Below are positions 1-8,081 of a DNA stretch of 64,000 nucleotides, in pieces; position 1 is the stretch's first letter, and each line of letters starts with the position of its first letter. The notes below the pieces were generated by a model. It saw only the letters and a program-made list of their open reading frames with translations. It had not been told where the DNA came from and searched no databases. This DNA is from Streptomyces sp. NBRC 110611. Lineage in GTDB: Bacteria; Actinomycetota; Actinomycetes; Streptomycetales; Streptomycetaceae. The stretch is from contig NZ_BBUY01000018.1 in the NCBI RefSeq assembly GCF_001590865.1, positions 62,001-126,000 on the forward strand, in the 5' to 3' direction. Both the position numbers and the translations under genes were made by a program.

Positions 1-1831
1 CAAGCTTGGGCACCGACTCCACGTCCGGGCAGCGCGCCACCGCGGCGAAGGCGTCGCTCAGCCGCAGGGCGCGGCCGAGCGGCCAGCCGCCGTCCGTCCC
101 CGTGGGGGAGGGCAGCGGGCTGAGGAGGCGGTGCAGCGCCTCCAGCACCTGGTCGTGTACGGCACGTTGGTCCGCGCCGGCCACCGGCTCCACCTCGGCC
201 ACCACGGTCACCCCCTGGTAGGCGGGGCCGCTGACCGCGACCCGGGTACCCAGCGGCCGGGCGGCCTCGACGGCCGTGGCCACCGCGTCGAGCATCGCCG
301 CCGAGGGCGCCAGTTCCTGCGGATCCTGGACGTGGCCCGGTTCGAAGACCCTGGGCACGACCAGGACCCGTACCAGTGGCGGCCCCTCGCCGGAGGTGTC
401 CGCCAGGCATTCGACACGACCCGCCTCGCGGCAGGCGGCCGCCGCGATGGCCTCGTAGTCGCGGACGGTGACCGCCCGTTCCTGGGTGCGCAGCCACTGT
501 GCGGCGCGCTGTTTGACGCTCTCCACCGACTCGGCGTCCACCCCGCCCACCGCGCCCTTGCGGTTCTCCACCCGGGCGATCAGCGCGAGCGGGGTGCGCA
601 GGACGGAGAGCGTGCCGGACACGACGTTGCCGTCGCGACCGCCTCCCTGGTGGTACGCGGCGACGCCGACGCGGGCGCCGATCTCCGGGACGGCGCCTCG
701 CTGGCGCACCGTACGGTCCGCCTCGCGCACACACGGTCCGAACCGCACTTCGCCGCTGACCTCGTCCACCGTCACATGCCGGTCCTGCGGTCCCGAGGCG
801 GCGAAGTCGGTGACCACGGTCCACTCCCGGTGTCCGCCGGTGCCCTCGGTGGTCACGGTACGCAGCGACCCGGCGGCTATGGGGGTGCGCTCCAGTGTGA
901 AGACCTGGCCGGGGGTGCCGTCGGAGGTGCCGAGTTCCTCGTCGGTGACGACCTCGCCGTGGACCGCGGTGGTGGTACCGCCGACGGTGTGGGCCTCGAC
1001 GGCGGTGATCCGTGGTGAGGCGGAGTAGTCGGGCCGGCCGGGGGCGGAACCCAGCACCCGGCAGCGCAGCCATCCGGCGCGGCGCCGTCCGATCAGCGAC
1101 GGGACGTGGCCGTCCGGGATGTGCAGCACGATCTCGCCGGGGCGGTTGAGGCCGCCGGTGGTGTCGCTGTCGACCTCGCACTCCTCCCAGCGCCGGCCGC
1201 ACCAGGCTTCCCACACCAGTGGGGGCCGGCGGGGGTCCACGCCCACGCCCTCCAGAGAGCAGTCGATGCCGAGTGCCACCGCACAGCGGGGGGCGGCCTC
1301 GGTCAGCCCGATCAGCAGGCTGTCGCCGGGGACGGGCGGCTGCGCGAAGCAGGTGACCGGATCGCCCGCGAGGAAACGCTCGGTAACCAGCACCGCGCCG
1401 CCGTCGCTCGCGTCCGCGGTGCCGATATGCGCGAACTCGCTCGGTACGACGTCTACTTCGCGGTCCACGGTGAACACGCAGACCGGGCCGTGTCCGGTAC
1501 GCGGCCGGGCCACCTCGGTGCCGACGGGGACGGACACGACCGCCGCCTGGGGCGCCGACAGCCAGAACGTCAGCTCCGTACGGGCCGCCTGAGGGGCCAT
1601 CTGCCGGACGCCGAGCAGGTCCAGGAAGCCCAGATGCACCTTCTCCGGTACCTGGTTGAGCCGGTAGGAGAGCTGGTCGACCATCTGCGCAAAGGCCTCG
1701 ATGAGGGCGACTCCGGGGTCGGAGACGTTGTGGTCCGTCCACTCCGGGCAGCGGCGCTGGATGAACCTCTTGGCGTCGTCGACCAGGTCCTGGAACCGGC
1801 GGTCGTCGAGGTTCGGGCTAGGCAGGGGCAT
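1..1831 (-). CDS. gpJ-like baseplate assembly protein of contractile injection system (3' end outside window)
   Basis: The minus-strand frame is open from an ATG at 1831 to the left edge, about 610 codons, so only the N-terminal part is present. It begins MPLPSPNLDDRRFQDLVDDA, followed by DPGVALIEAFAQMVDQLSYRLNQVPEK, typical of the putative baseplate assembly (gpJ/Afp11-like) family in phage-tail-like systems. Family members build the baseplate wedge around the spike. The start overlaps the end of the gp25-like gene by 14 bases, suggesting translational coupling. The remaining cluster genes expected after it (gp7/Afp12-like, AAA+ ATPase, terminator cap) would lie left of base 1. The family call is strong from the N-terminal signature and the context; the exact baseplate role is inferred. 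Confidence 0.85.
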   Translation of the reverse strand, partial: MPLPSPNLDDRRFQDLVDDAKRFIQRRCPEWTDHNVSDPGVALIEAFAQMVDQLSYRLNQVPEKVHLGFLDLLGVRQMAPQAARTELTFWLSAPQAAVVSVPVGTEVARPRTGHGPVCVFTVDREVDVVPSEFAHIGTADASDGGAVLVTERFLAGDPVTCFAQPPVPGDSLLIGLTEAAPRCAVALGIDCSLEGVGVDPRRPPLVWEAWCGRRWEECEVDSDTTGGLNRPGEIVLHIPDGHVPSLIGRRRAGWLRCRVLGSAPGRPDYSASPRITAVEAHTVGGTTTAVHGEVVTDEELGTSDGTPGQVFTLERTPIAAGSLRTVTTEGTGGHREWTVVTDFAASGPQDRHVTVDEVSGEVRFGPCVREADRTVRQRGAVPEIGARVGVAAYHQGGGRDGNVVSGTLSVLRTPLALIARVENRKGAVGGVDAESVESVKQRAAQWLRTQERAVTVRDYEAIAAAACREAGRVECLADTSGEGPPLVRVLVVPRVFEPGHVQDPQELAPSAAMLDAVATAVEAARPLGTRVAVSGPAYQGVTVVAEVEPVAGADQRAVHDQVLEALHRLLSPLPSPTGTDGGWPLGRALRLSDAFAAVARCPDVESVPKL

Positions 1832-2396
1832 CGGGGTGGCTCCGGACGGTCGCTCTGGGGGCGGTGGTGCTGGGATCGGTGGTGCCGGGGTCGGCCTGGG
1901 GTGGGCTCGGGCCGGCGTGGACCGGGCCCGGGCCGGCAGGAACGGGGCGCAGCGCGCTGTGGCGGGAGCCGGGTGGGTTCTCCCTGTGCTCGCCGTCCCC
2001 CTCGTGGGAGGGGATCACGTAGAACGGGTGGACCAGGTTGCGGCGGCTGTTGGTGCTCGCCAGGTGGTAGGCCACGTGGATACGCAGCATGTCCTGCTCG
2101 TCCGCGCTCTGGACGACGTCCACGTCGTCGACGACGATGCGCGGCTCCCAGCGCTCCAAGGCCCGGCGCACCTCGTGGGCGATGGCTCCGCTGGTGGCGG
2201 CGTCGAAGGAGCCGAAGATCCGGTCCCGGATCGCGCAGCCGAACTCGGGCCGCATGGGCCGTTCTCCGGGTTCGGTGGCCAGGATAAGCCGGATGGCCTG
2301 CTCCACGTCGGCCGTCCCTTCGGCCATGGCCGTCCCGCCGGACGGGCTCACGCCGATCGGCCAGGACCAGCCCCGTCCGATGAAGACCTCGGACAT
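1818..2396 (-). CDS. gp25-like baseplate wedge protein with proline-rich tail
   Basis: This 192-residue protein starts at ATG 2396 (MSEVFIGRGWSWPIG), one base after the PAAR stop codon. An upstream in-frame ATG would run into the PAAR gene. Residues about 10-115 carry the gp25/lysozyme-like wedge fold pattern: an Ile-Arg-Leu-Ile-Leu stretch, then RPEFGCAIRDRIFG, then the helix ALERWEPRI and a closing beta strand. The last 60 residues are a low-complexity Pro/Gly/His extension not seen in compact gp25 proteins. In T4 and Afp/PVC particles gp25 connects the sheath to the baseplate wedge. The gene lies between PAAR and gpJ, the usual order. Confidence 0.85.
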   Translation of the reverse strand: MSEVFIGRGWSWPIGVSPSGGTAMAEGTADVEQAIRLILATEPGERPMRPEFGCAIRDRIFGSFDAATSGAIAHEVRRALERWEPRIVVDDVDVVQSADEQDMLRIHVAYHLASTNSRRNLVHPFYVIPSHEGDGEHRENPPGSRHSALRPVPAGPGPVHAGPSPPQADPGTTDPSTTAPRATVRSHPDAPA

Positions 2397-2397
2397 C

Positions 2398-2727
2398 TCA
2401 GCCACCGATCCGTACGGTGGGCGCCCCGCCGGTGACCGTCGCACCGCACGGCAGTTTGTCGCCCATCTTCGCGGCGGGCATCCCGCCGATGAGCACGGTC
2501 CTGCCGGGCACCGGAACGGCGATCAGCGGCATGGGCGGAAGCGGCGGTATGTGCGCGGGGAACGCGCAGGTCGCCAGGGACGCGGCCACCGCGGCGGGCT
2601 GACCGCCGATCAGCACCGTGGGGGCCATCGGCGGCCCGGTGATGGCCCCGGTACCCACCGGGACCGGTACCGGAGTGGGGTTGGGGATGTGGGACGTGGC
2701 GTCGCCGATCCGCGCTGCGGGGGGCAT
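2398..2727 (-). CDS. PAAR-repeat spike-tip protein
   Basis: This 109-residue protein starts MPPAARIGDATSHIP and has two PAAR-type repeats, VLIGGQPAAVAASLATC near residues 38-55 and VLIGGMPAAKMGDKLPCG near 78-95. It ends TVRIGG. PAAR proteins form the metal-binding cone that sharpens the VgrG needle of contractile injection systems. The paired His/Cys positions near the N-terminus (H13) and in the repeats (two Cys) are possible metal ligands. The stop is one base before the gp25-like start. The upstream gap to vgrG holds a 14-bp tandem repeat. The family assignment is clear. Confidence 0.9.
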   Translation of the reverse strand: MPPAARIGDATSHIPNPTPVPVPVGTGAITGPPMAPTVLIGGQPAAVAASLATCAFPAHIPPLPPMPLIAVPVPGRTVLIGGMPAAKMGDKLPCGATVTGGAPTVRIGG

Positions 2728-2772
2728 GGGTTCTTCTCCTTGCTCAGCTGTGGTGCTCGCTGTCTTGCTCGG

Positions 2773-2870
2773 CTGGTCCTGCTCAGCTGGTCCTGGTGTG
2801 CTGGTCCTGCTCGGTTGATCTCGCTCGGTTGATCTGGCTCGGGTGATCTGGCTCAGTTGATCTGGTTCAG
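2773..2870. repeat. 14-bp tandem repeat between vgrG-like and PAAR genes
   Basis: Seven consecutive 14-base units run from 2773 to 2870: three of the form CTGGTCCTGCTCAG and four of the form TTGATCTGGCTCGG, with one to four changes per unit. A partial eighth unit runs to 2877 inside the vgrG 3' end, and looser copies extend left to about 2745. The vgrG stop codon lies in the last full copy. The period is not a multiple of three, so copy-number change would alter spacing, not a protein. Confidence 0.85.
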
Positions 2871-4639
2871 TTGATCTTCACTAGCGCGGCGGAGAGCTCG
2901 GCCAGTGCACCGCCCTTGAGCTTCACCGCGCCGGTCCCGGACACCTTCACGTCGGTTCCGGAGACGTCGACCCGGGTACCGGAGAGCTTGATCTGGGTGC
3001 CGTTGAGCTTCAGCGCACCCGATCCCGCATCCAGCGTGATCCCGTCGCCCTTGACGCTCACGGCCCGCTTCGCCTCGATCTCCACTGTGCCGTTGCTCTG
3101 GATGGCGATCCGGGTGCTGCTCTGGTCGAGCTCGATCTGCAGCTTGTCGTCACCGGTGGCCACCAGGACCCCCAGCCGCCCCCGGTCCGCGTCCAGCAGC
3201 TCCAGCCGGTGCCCCTTCTTTGAGGCGAAGGAGCGGCGGTTGGTGGTCCCCTTCGTCTTGTCGTAGAGCGGTACGCGGTGCCGGGGCGGCTTGTCGACGC
3301 CGTTGTAGAGCCCGCCGATGACGTACGGGCGGGCCAGACTTCCTTGTTCGAAGCCGACCAGCACCTCGTCGCCCACCTCCGGGACGACGATGCCGCCGCC
3401 CTTGCAGCCGCCGAGTTGCACCGTGCGGGCCCAGTCGCTGACGTAGTCGTCGGACAGCCACGGGAAGCACAGCTTGACCCGTCCCTCGTCCTTCGGGTCC
3501 TTGATGTCCACGACCTGGGCGGAGACCATCCCCGGGATCCGGCGCAACCCCGCCTCCGCGTCGCCGGTCCGCCCCGCCACCGCGCGGTCGGTGCCCTCCC
3601 GGACCACGAGGTCGGTGAGGTAGCCGGTGTCGGGGTGGTATTCGTGACGTACGGAGGTGACGGTGTAGCGGCCCTCGTAGCGGCTGCCGAGTCCGCCGAG
3701 GGTCACCGCCGAGCGCAGCCGCAGCCGGGGCTCGCCGCGCACCACGGCCTCCAGTTCGCTCAGGCCCGCGGCGACCTCCTGCGCCATGGCGTCGGCGACC
3801 GCCTCGACCTCGTGCTGGCTGGAGCGCGGCGCCGAGGACAGCTGGAGCGGCGCTCCTCGTACGGCCCGCTCCCCCGTCTTCCAGGGCACATCGCGTGACG
3901 GAGTGGTGCCGATGCGCCGGTCGGCCACCAGTTCCTTCTTGCGCTGCGGGTCCCAGCCGCGGACCTGCACCGTGGTCACCTGCTCGCGCAGGGTGGCCCC
4001 GGTCCGTACCCTCACGAGATTCCGTCCGTACTCCAGGACGAAGGGGCTCTGCCGGGCACCGGTTCCCCTGGCCGGTGCCCCCGTGGCCTTGGCACGACCC
4101 CGGAAGTGCAGCGCGCCTCCACGTACGAAGACATCGCAGGCGTTCTCCCGGGCCAGGTGGGTGAGGAACTCCCAGTCAGAAACGCCTGGTTGGGTGATGA
4201 CGTCATAGACCAGGGACGTACGGTCCACGGTGCCGACCTTCAGGCCCGCCTGCCGCGCCAGCTTGGCGGCGATCTCGCCCGCCGACATCTGCTGGTAGCC
4301 GGCCACCCGGCGCCCCCGTTTGAGCCGGTGGGCGCAGTCCTCGGCCAGGACGGCGCTGAAGGTGCCCGACTCCGACGCGCGGACCTCACAACCGGTGATC
4401 TCGCCCTCGAACAACTCGCAGGTGACCTTGCCGTCGTGGGCGGTCACCTCCAGCCGCGCGCCCAGCTTGAGCCCGGTCCTGGCAGGCAGTTCACCGCCGG
4501 GGTCGCGAAATCCGAGTTCCGCCGAGGCCGAGTCCCGGTGGGACTCCTCGACGACCGCCCAGCCCAGGGCGAGGCTCCAGGCCATGGGCAGGGGCTGCCC
4601 ACCGACCCGTACAGTGAGCCCCGTGGTATGACGCGCCAT
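2867..4639 (-). CDS. VgrG-like spike protein (gpD/gp5 fusion)
   Basis: This 590-residue protein is read from ATG 4639 (MARHTTGLTV), which follows GGAGAC at a good ribosome-binding distance. An earlier in-frame ATG at 4726 would only add low-complexity residues. Residues about 1-350 match the phage gpD/VgrG fold. Residues about 368-450 form a gp5 OB domain (FPWLSDDYVSDWARTVQLGG, GDEVLVGFEQG, YVIGGLYNG). Residues about 540-575 are short alternating strands (KLNGTQIKLSGTRVDVSGTD) typical of the triple beta-helix needle. No C-terminal effector extension is seen. It would sit under the tube as the spike hub capped by PAAR. The gap to the upstream LysM gene holds a 7-bp tandem repeat. Confidence 0.9.
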   Translation of the reverse strand: MARHTTGLTVRVGGQPLPMAWSLALGWAVVEESHRDSASAELGFRDPGGELPARTGLKLGARLEVTAHDGKVTCELFEGEITGCEVRASESGTFSAVLAEDCAHRLKRGRRVAGYQQMSAGEIAAKLARQAGLKVGTVDRTSLVYDVITQPGVSDWEFLTHLARENACDVFVRGGALHFRGRAKATGAPARGTGARQSPFVLEYGRNLVRVRTGATLREQVTTVQVRGWDPQRKKELVADRRIGTTPSRDVPWKTGERAVRGAPLQLSSAPRSSQHEVEAVADAMAQEVAAGLSELEAVVRGEPRLRLRSAVTLGGLGSRYEGRYTVTSVRHEYHPDTGYLTDLVVREGTDRAVAGRTGDAEAGLRRIPGMVSAQVVDIKDPKDEGRVKLCFPWLSDDYVSDWARTVQLGGCKGGGIVVPEVGDEVLVGFEQGSLARPYVIGGLYNGVDKPPRHRVPLYDKTKGTTNRRSFASKKGHRLELLDADRGRLGVLVATGDDKLQIELDQSSTRIAIQSNGTVEIEAKRAVSVKGDGITLDAGSGALKLNGTQIKLSGTRVDVSGTDVKVSGTGAVKLKGGALAELSAALVKIN

Positions 4640-4723
4640 CAATTGTCTCCGCTCACTTGCTGATCCACGTGCCTGACCGCCCTCGCCTGCCCGGGCGCCC
4701 CTTGCCGCCCCGCCTCTTCTCGC

Positions 4724-4772
4724 CACTCACCACTCACCACTCACCACTCACCGCTCACCGCTCACCGCTCAG
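4724..4772. repeat. 7-bp tandem repeat between LysM and vgrG-like genes
   Basis: Seven head-to-tail heptamers: four CACTCAC (4724-4751), two CGCTCAC (4752-4765) and one CGCTCAG (4766-4772). On the coding minus strand they read GTGAGTG/GTGAGCG. They sit just after the LysM stop and 84 bases before the vgrG start. Confidence 0.9.
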
Positions 4773-4776
4773 ACCG

Positions 4777-5487
4777 TCACCCGTCCTCGTGACCCGGCAG
4801 CAGGACCTGTGCGCCCGGACGCAGCCGCCAGGGGTCGTGCAGCCCGTTGAGCCGGGCGATATCCCGCCAGGCCGCCGCGCTGCCGAGCTCCTGCTGCGCG
4901 ATCGAAGGAAGCGAGTCACCCGCGACGACGGTGCGCGACCGACGTGACGTCAGCGCACCGGATGTCGGGTTCTGCCCCTTCGTCGCACCGCCGATCTCCT
5001 CCAGCGTGATCTCACAGACCGCCCGCTGCGGACTGCCCTGCGGGGAGAAGCGGGTGTAGGTGGCGTGCACCTTGCGCATGTAGGAGAGGAAGGACACCGA
5101 GGCGAAGTCGCCCCACCGGAACCTGACCCACGGCGGCGAGGGGCGCTCCGCGTCGATGCTGGACTCGGTCGGCGCGCAGCACTCCAGGAGCTTGGAGACC
5201 CGGGCGTCGACCGAGCGCCCCCGCTTGTCGGCCCCGTCCAGCAGCACCGTCATAGCCAGGACACGCGGCCGACTGCCGGTGAATTCGGGGACGGCGGTGC
5301 GGGGCGCGGAGCGTACGGTGTGCCGGGCCCAGGCCGCCCCCTTGGCCAGGACCAGTTCGGCGGGGTTGAACTGCATCCGGACCTCGTCCATGAGCGGTCC
5401 CGGGTCGGTTCCGCCGCCGCTGGGCGGGGCGTACATCTCAAGGGTCGCCCGCACCATCTTGTCCCGGCTCTCCTGCGGCCCGCTCAT
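4777..5487 (-). CDS. LysM-domain tail protein (Afp7/gp53-like)
   Basis: This 236-residue protein starts at ATG 5487 (MSGPQESRDKMVRATLEMY), overlapping the stop of the preceding gene in an ATGA arrangement. The N-terminal 170 residues include MQFNPAELVLAKGAAW and VRFRWGDFASVSFLSYMRKV, typical of eCIS tube-associated adaptor proteins. Residues about 185-231 are a LysM module (VVAGDSLPSIAQQELG, then INGLxDPWRLRPGAQVLLPG-like). In Afp/PVC particles the LysM protein joins the spike hub to the tube or baseplate; cell-wall binding is not implied. Product is cytoplasmic, with no signal peptide. Position upstream of vgrG fits. Confidence 0.87.
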   Translation of the reverse strand: MSGPQESRDKMVRATLEMYAPPSGGGTDPGPLMDEVRMQFNPAELVLAKGAAWARHTVRSAPRTAVPEFTGSRPRVLAMTVLLDGADKRGRSVDARVSKLLECCAPTESSIDAERPSPPWVRFRWGDFASVSFLSYMRKVHATYTRFSPQGSPQRAVCEITLEEIGGATKGQNPTSGALTSRRSRTVVAGDSLPSIAQQELGSAAAWRDIARLNGLHDPWRLRPGAQVLLPGHEDG

Positions 5488-5933
5488 GTCGTACCCGCCC
5501 TGAAGAATCCGTGGTGCACGATCTCCAGCACCTCCATGGCCGCGCCGGGTGACGCGGTGTCGAAGTTCGGACCGCTCCAGGCCACCGGCACCACGTTGAG
5601 CAGATCCCACTTCGCCAGCACCGATCCGGTGGCCGAGAGCGAGGCGATCTGACCGGTGCGCCGCCGGGTGTCGTTCACCGCGTCGAGCACCCACTGGCTG
5701 GTCTTCTCCGCTTCGGCGGTCACCGGGCGCGACAGAACCAGCGGCGGATAGGTGATCCGCCGGGGCAGATACCAGGCCGAGTCGTTGCGGCCGCCCTCGG
5801 TGTACTCCTCCACCTCGACCGTGCAGGCCAGACCGGTGCACCGGGTGAAGACGCCCAGGTCGGTTCCGTCGATGGCGAGCCGGAAGCGGTGCGTCGTCCC
5901 CGGATCGGCCGCCGTTGCCGATTTTCCTGACAT
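5484..5933 (-). CDS. Second tube/tail protein (gp19-like, initiator tube)
   Basis: This 149-residue protein runs from ATG 5933 (MSGKSATAADPGTTHRFRL), preceded by GGAGAGGGG at good spacing. The fold pattern RFRLAIDGTDLGVFTRCTGL, then VEEYTEGG and LPRRITYPPLVLSRPV, matches the T4 gp19/phage tail tube family. It is a different paralogue from the main tube gene at 8554-9003. In eCIS clusters such a second tube protein lies beside the LysM gene and forms the first rings on the spike. The stop overlaps the LysM start by four bases. A Cys pair in the first strand-turn is shared with few paralogues and is only an observation. Confidence 0.88.
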   Translation of the reverse strand: MSGKSATAADPGTTHRFRLAIDGTDLGVFTRCTGLACTVEVEEYTEGGRNDSAWYLPRRITYPPLVLSRPVTAEAEKTSQWVLDAVNDTRRRTGQIASLSATGSVLAKWDLLNVVPVAWSGPNFDTASPGAAMEVLEIVHHGFFRAGTT

Positions 5934-5937
5934 GCTG

Positions 5938-7794
5938 TCACCCCTCTCCGCGCAGTGTCCGGCTGCGCGGCCGACCCGGTGGTGTACGGGACGCGGCCGC
6001 CCCGCCCCTGCCGCTCCCACCGCCACTACCACTGCCTGGAATTCCCCAACTGCCCATACTTGCCTGAGGCTTGTCGCCTACCGGCAGGCCGGCGGTCATT
6101 CGGCTGCGGGCACCGCTCATCGGCACGACGGACTGTGCCGCATCCGCCCCTTCATGCCCTTCCCCCGTCCCCTGGCCTCCCTCCGCCTCCGGGTCGATCG
6201 TGGGAGCGGTCGACGCGACGGCCGTGACAGCCCGCCGCCGGGACGCTGCCGTTCCGGCAGGGGTGGCGGGAGCCGGGTGGGGGTGGGGGCGCGGGGCGGA
6301 GTGGGCGCGCGGTACGGGGAGCGGAGGGTGGACGGGGAACGGAGAGGGGACGGGATGCGGAGGGTGGACCGGGAGCGGAGAGGGGACGGAGCGGAGGTGA
6401 CGGCCAACGCGAGCGGTGACTGCCGCGCGATCCGATATCGCGTTCACGTGTACTGATGTGTGTGCAGCAGCAGATGTAACAGTGCCTACGCCTTTAGCTC
6501 TGCCTACACCTTGAGGTCCGCCTATGCCTTGAGCTGTACCCCTGCCGCTATCTGCGTCCGGCAGGCTCGGAGCGGTCATGGAGCTGTTCCTCCGCGACAC
6601 CGCCTCCTGAACCTGTTGGGCCTGTTGGGTCCGTGCGGCTCCTCCCACTTGTGTGGGCCGTTCGGCGCCTTCGGCTCGTTCGGCTTCTTCAGCTCGTTCG
6701 CGCGATGCGCTGCGCGAGGCCACGACCGGTACGTACCCGTCAGGTGAACGCCCCCGGGCTCCCCTCGGGCCCGGCCGGGCAGTCAGCTGGTCCAGCTCCT
6801 CCCGCCCTTCCGGCCCCTCGTGACGCGCCTTCCTGCGGCGCTTCGGCTTCGATGCCTCACATTCAGTCGCGAGGTCGTCGCCCCGCACAGCCGGAGAAGG
6901 CATGCCCGAACTCGTCATCCCCGCCGGGTGGTTGGACTTCGTCTCCACACGCGCCAGACCAGCCACCACTGCATTCGCCCCAGACCTTCCTCTCTTCGCC
7001 CCCGCCCCCTGGGCGAACTGCACCAGTGGGACGCGGTCCGCGACCCGTTCCTCCGCCTGACCTCCTTCAGCGCCGCCGGTGTCCCTCCCCGGCCCACCAG
7101 GACCGACGGCCTGCCGACCGGCACGCGCCCGTTCACCGCCGTGCCGCCACCAGCGGTCCCGCCACTGCCTCTCGCGGCGGGGACTCCTCCCGGACCGCCC
7201 CGCACCTCGCCCCTCGTCTTCGCCCACGCCCTCCTTCCGCTCCACGACCACCACGCCCTTCGCGCCCTTCACATCCTTCGCGTCCTCGACGCCTTCCATA
7301 CGGGCCACACGGGCCGGCCCGGGCCGGCCGACTGCGTCGACCAGCCCGCCGCCACCGTCACCGTCACTGCCACTGCCACCACTGCCGTCGCTCTCCGGCT
7401 CCGGCTCCCGCTCCCGGTCCACGGCCCACACCAGTGGCGCCGCCCGGCGATGCAGCGGATAACCAGTCGCACTCCACAGACCGATGGCCGTACGGAACAC
7501 CAACGGAGGCTCCGGATCGACCACCAGCGCCTGCTCCCCGCTCAGCCGAGGGTCCCGCCACGCCGTCAACGCAGCGGCCGCGCGCGGCGCGTCCGTGACG
7601 GTCCGTACGCCATCCACGCAGGCGAGGGCGAGGGGGGAGATGATCCGGACCCCCGGACCGGTCCTCGGCTCCGCCACCGGCGCGAGAGCCGCGGAGACCT
7701 CTGCCTCGGCTCTTGTACGAGCCGACCGCCGCGACCGCCACGATCGCCGCGCCACGCCGCGCATCCGCTGCAACATTTCCCTGGTGTCCCTCAC
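5938..7794 (-). CDS. Large low-complexity hypothetical protein of the CIS operon
   Basis: The open frame is 618 codons in the coding direction between the DUF6760-like gene and the second tube gene, ending four bases before the latter's ATG. Residues about 45-125 look folded (RIISPLALACVDGVRTVTDA, then VFRTAIGLWSATGYPLHRRA). The rest is low complexity: charged Glu/Arg/Lys stretches, a Gly/Ser run, and a Pro-His repeat near residue 490-515 (PSPLPVHPPHP). There is no signal peptide or membrane segment. Codon use between 6430 and 6560 is less GC-biased than in the neighbours. I recognise no family; the position suggests a CIS-associated factor, with only the N-terminal domain likely conserved. 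Start is uncertain. Confidence 0.6.
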   Translation of the reverse strand: MRDTREMLQRMRGVARRSWRSRRSARTRAEAEVSAALAPVAEPRTGPGVRIISPLALACVDGVRTVTDAPRAAAALTAWRDPRLSGEQALVVDPEPPLVFRTAIGLWSATGYPLHRRAAPLVWAVDREREPEPESDGSGGSGSDGDGGGGLVDAVGRPGPARVARMEGVEDAKDVKGAKGVVVVERKEGVGEDEGRGAGRSGRSPRRERQWRDRWWRHGGERARAGRQAVGPGGPGRDTGGAEGGQAEERVADRVPLVQFAQGAGAKRGRSGANAVVAGLARVETKSNHPAGMTSSGMPSPAVRGDDLATECEASKPKRRRKARHEGPEGREELDQLTARPGPRGARGRSPDGYVPVVASRSASRERAEEAERAEGAERPTQVGGAARTQQAQQVQEAVSRRNSSMTAPSLPDADSGRGTAQGIGGPQGVGRAKGVGTVTSAAAHTSVHVNAISDRAAVTARVGRHLRSVPSPLPVHPPHPVPSPFPVHPPLPVPRAHSAPRPHPHPAPATPAGTAASRRRAVTAVASTAPTIDPEAEGGQGTGEGHEGADAAQSVVPMSGARSRMTAGLPVGDKPQASMGSWGIPGSGSGGGSGRGGAAASRTPPGRPRSRTLRGEG

Positions 7795-7889
7795 TGTCTC
7801 GGCTGCTGCAACAGCCCTGACTTCCTTGACCGCGTCGGTTGCGGCACCTCAACTGCTACGAATTCCCCGGCCGCGTCACCAAGCCCTCG

Positions 7890-8081
7890 TCAGGCCTGGA
7901 TTCCCTGACGCCCCTGACCGCCGCCCTTGCCCGCCACATGCTGATTGATGGTTCCGATCTGCCGTATGTAGCGTCTGCGTTCGCCGTGTTCCAGGTCGAG
8001 GATTTCGCTCAGCGGCCAGTGGAAGTAGTAGGCGATGTACGCGATTTCCGCATGGAGGTCGTCGATCGCGTACACCGTCAT
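7890..8081 (-). CDS. Small DUF6760-like CIS protein
   Basis: This 63-residue protein starts at ATG 8081 (MTVYAIDDLHAEIAYIAYYF), inside the stop of the preceding gene (ATGA overlap). Its core AYIAYYFHWPLSEILDLEHG followed by ERRRYIRQI is the signature of a short conserved protein found next to tube genes in actinobacterial contractile systems (DUF6760). It is helical, with no Cys, signal or membrane segment. The C-terminal dozen residues are Gly/Gln-rich. Its role is unknown; by size and position it may be a tail-assembly chaperone or tape-measure helper. Longer in-frame starts would overlap the upstream gene heavily and are disfavoured. Confidence 0.8.
   Translation of the reverse strand: MTVYAIDDLHAEIAYIAYYFHWPLSEILDLEHGERRRYIRQIGTINQHVAGKGGGQGRQGIQA

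Noticed and set aside
131-2287. Long plus-strand open frames opposite the baseplate genes
   Set aside because: They are shadows of the GC-rich minus-strand genes: no family motifs, Arg/Gly/Pro-rich text, and the minus frame gives clear gpJ and gp25-like proteins.
5938-7794. Plus-strand Pro-rich open frames opposite the low-complexity CIS gene
   Set aside because: They consist of Pro/Arg/Ser text with no domain; the minus frame is co-linear with the operon and ends four bases before the next start.
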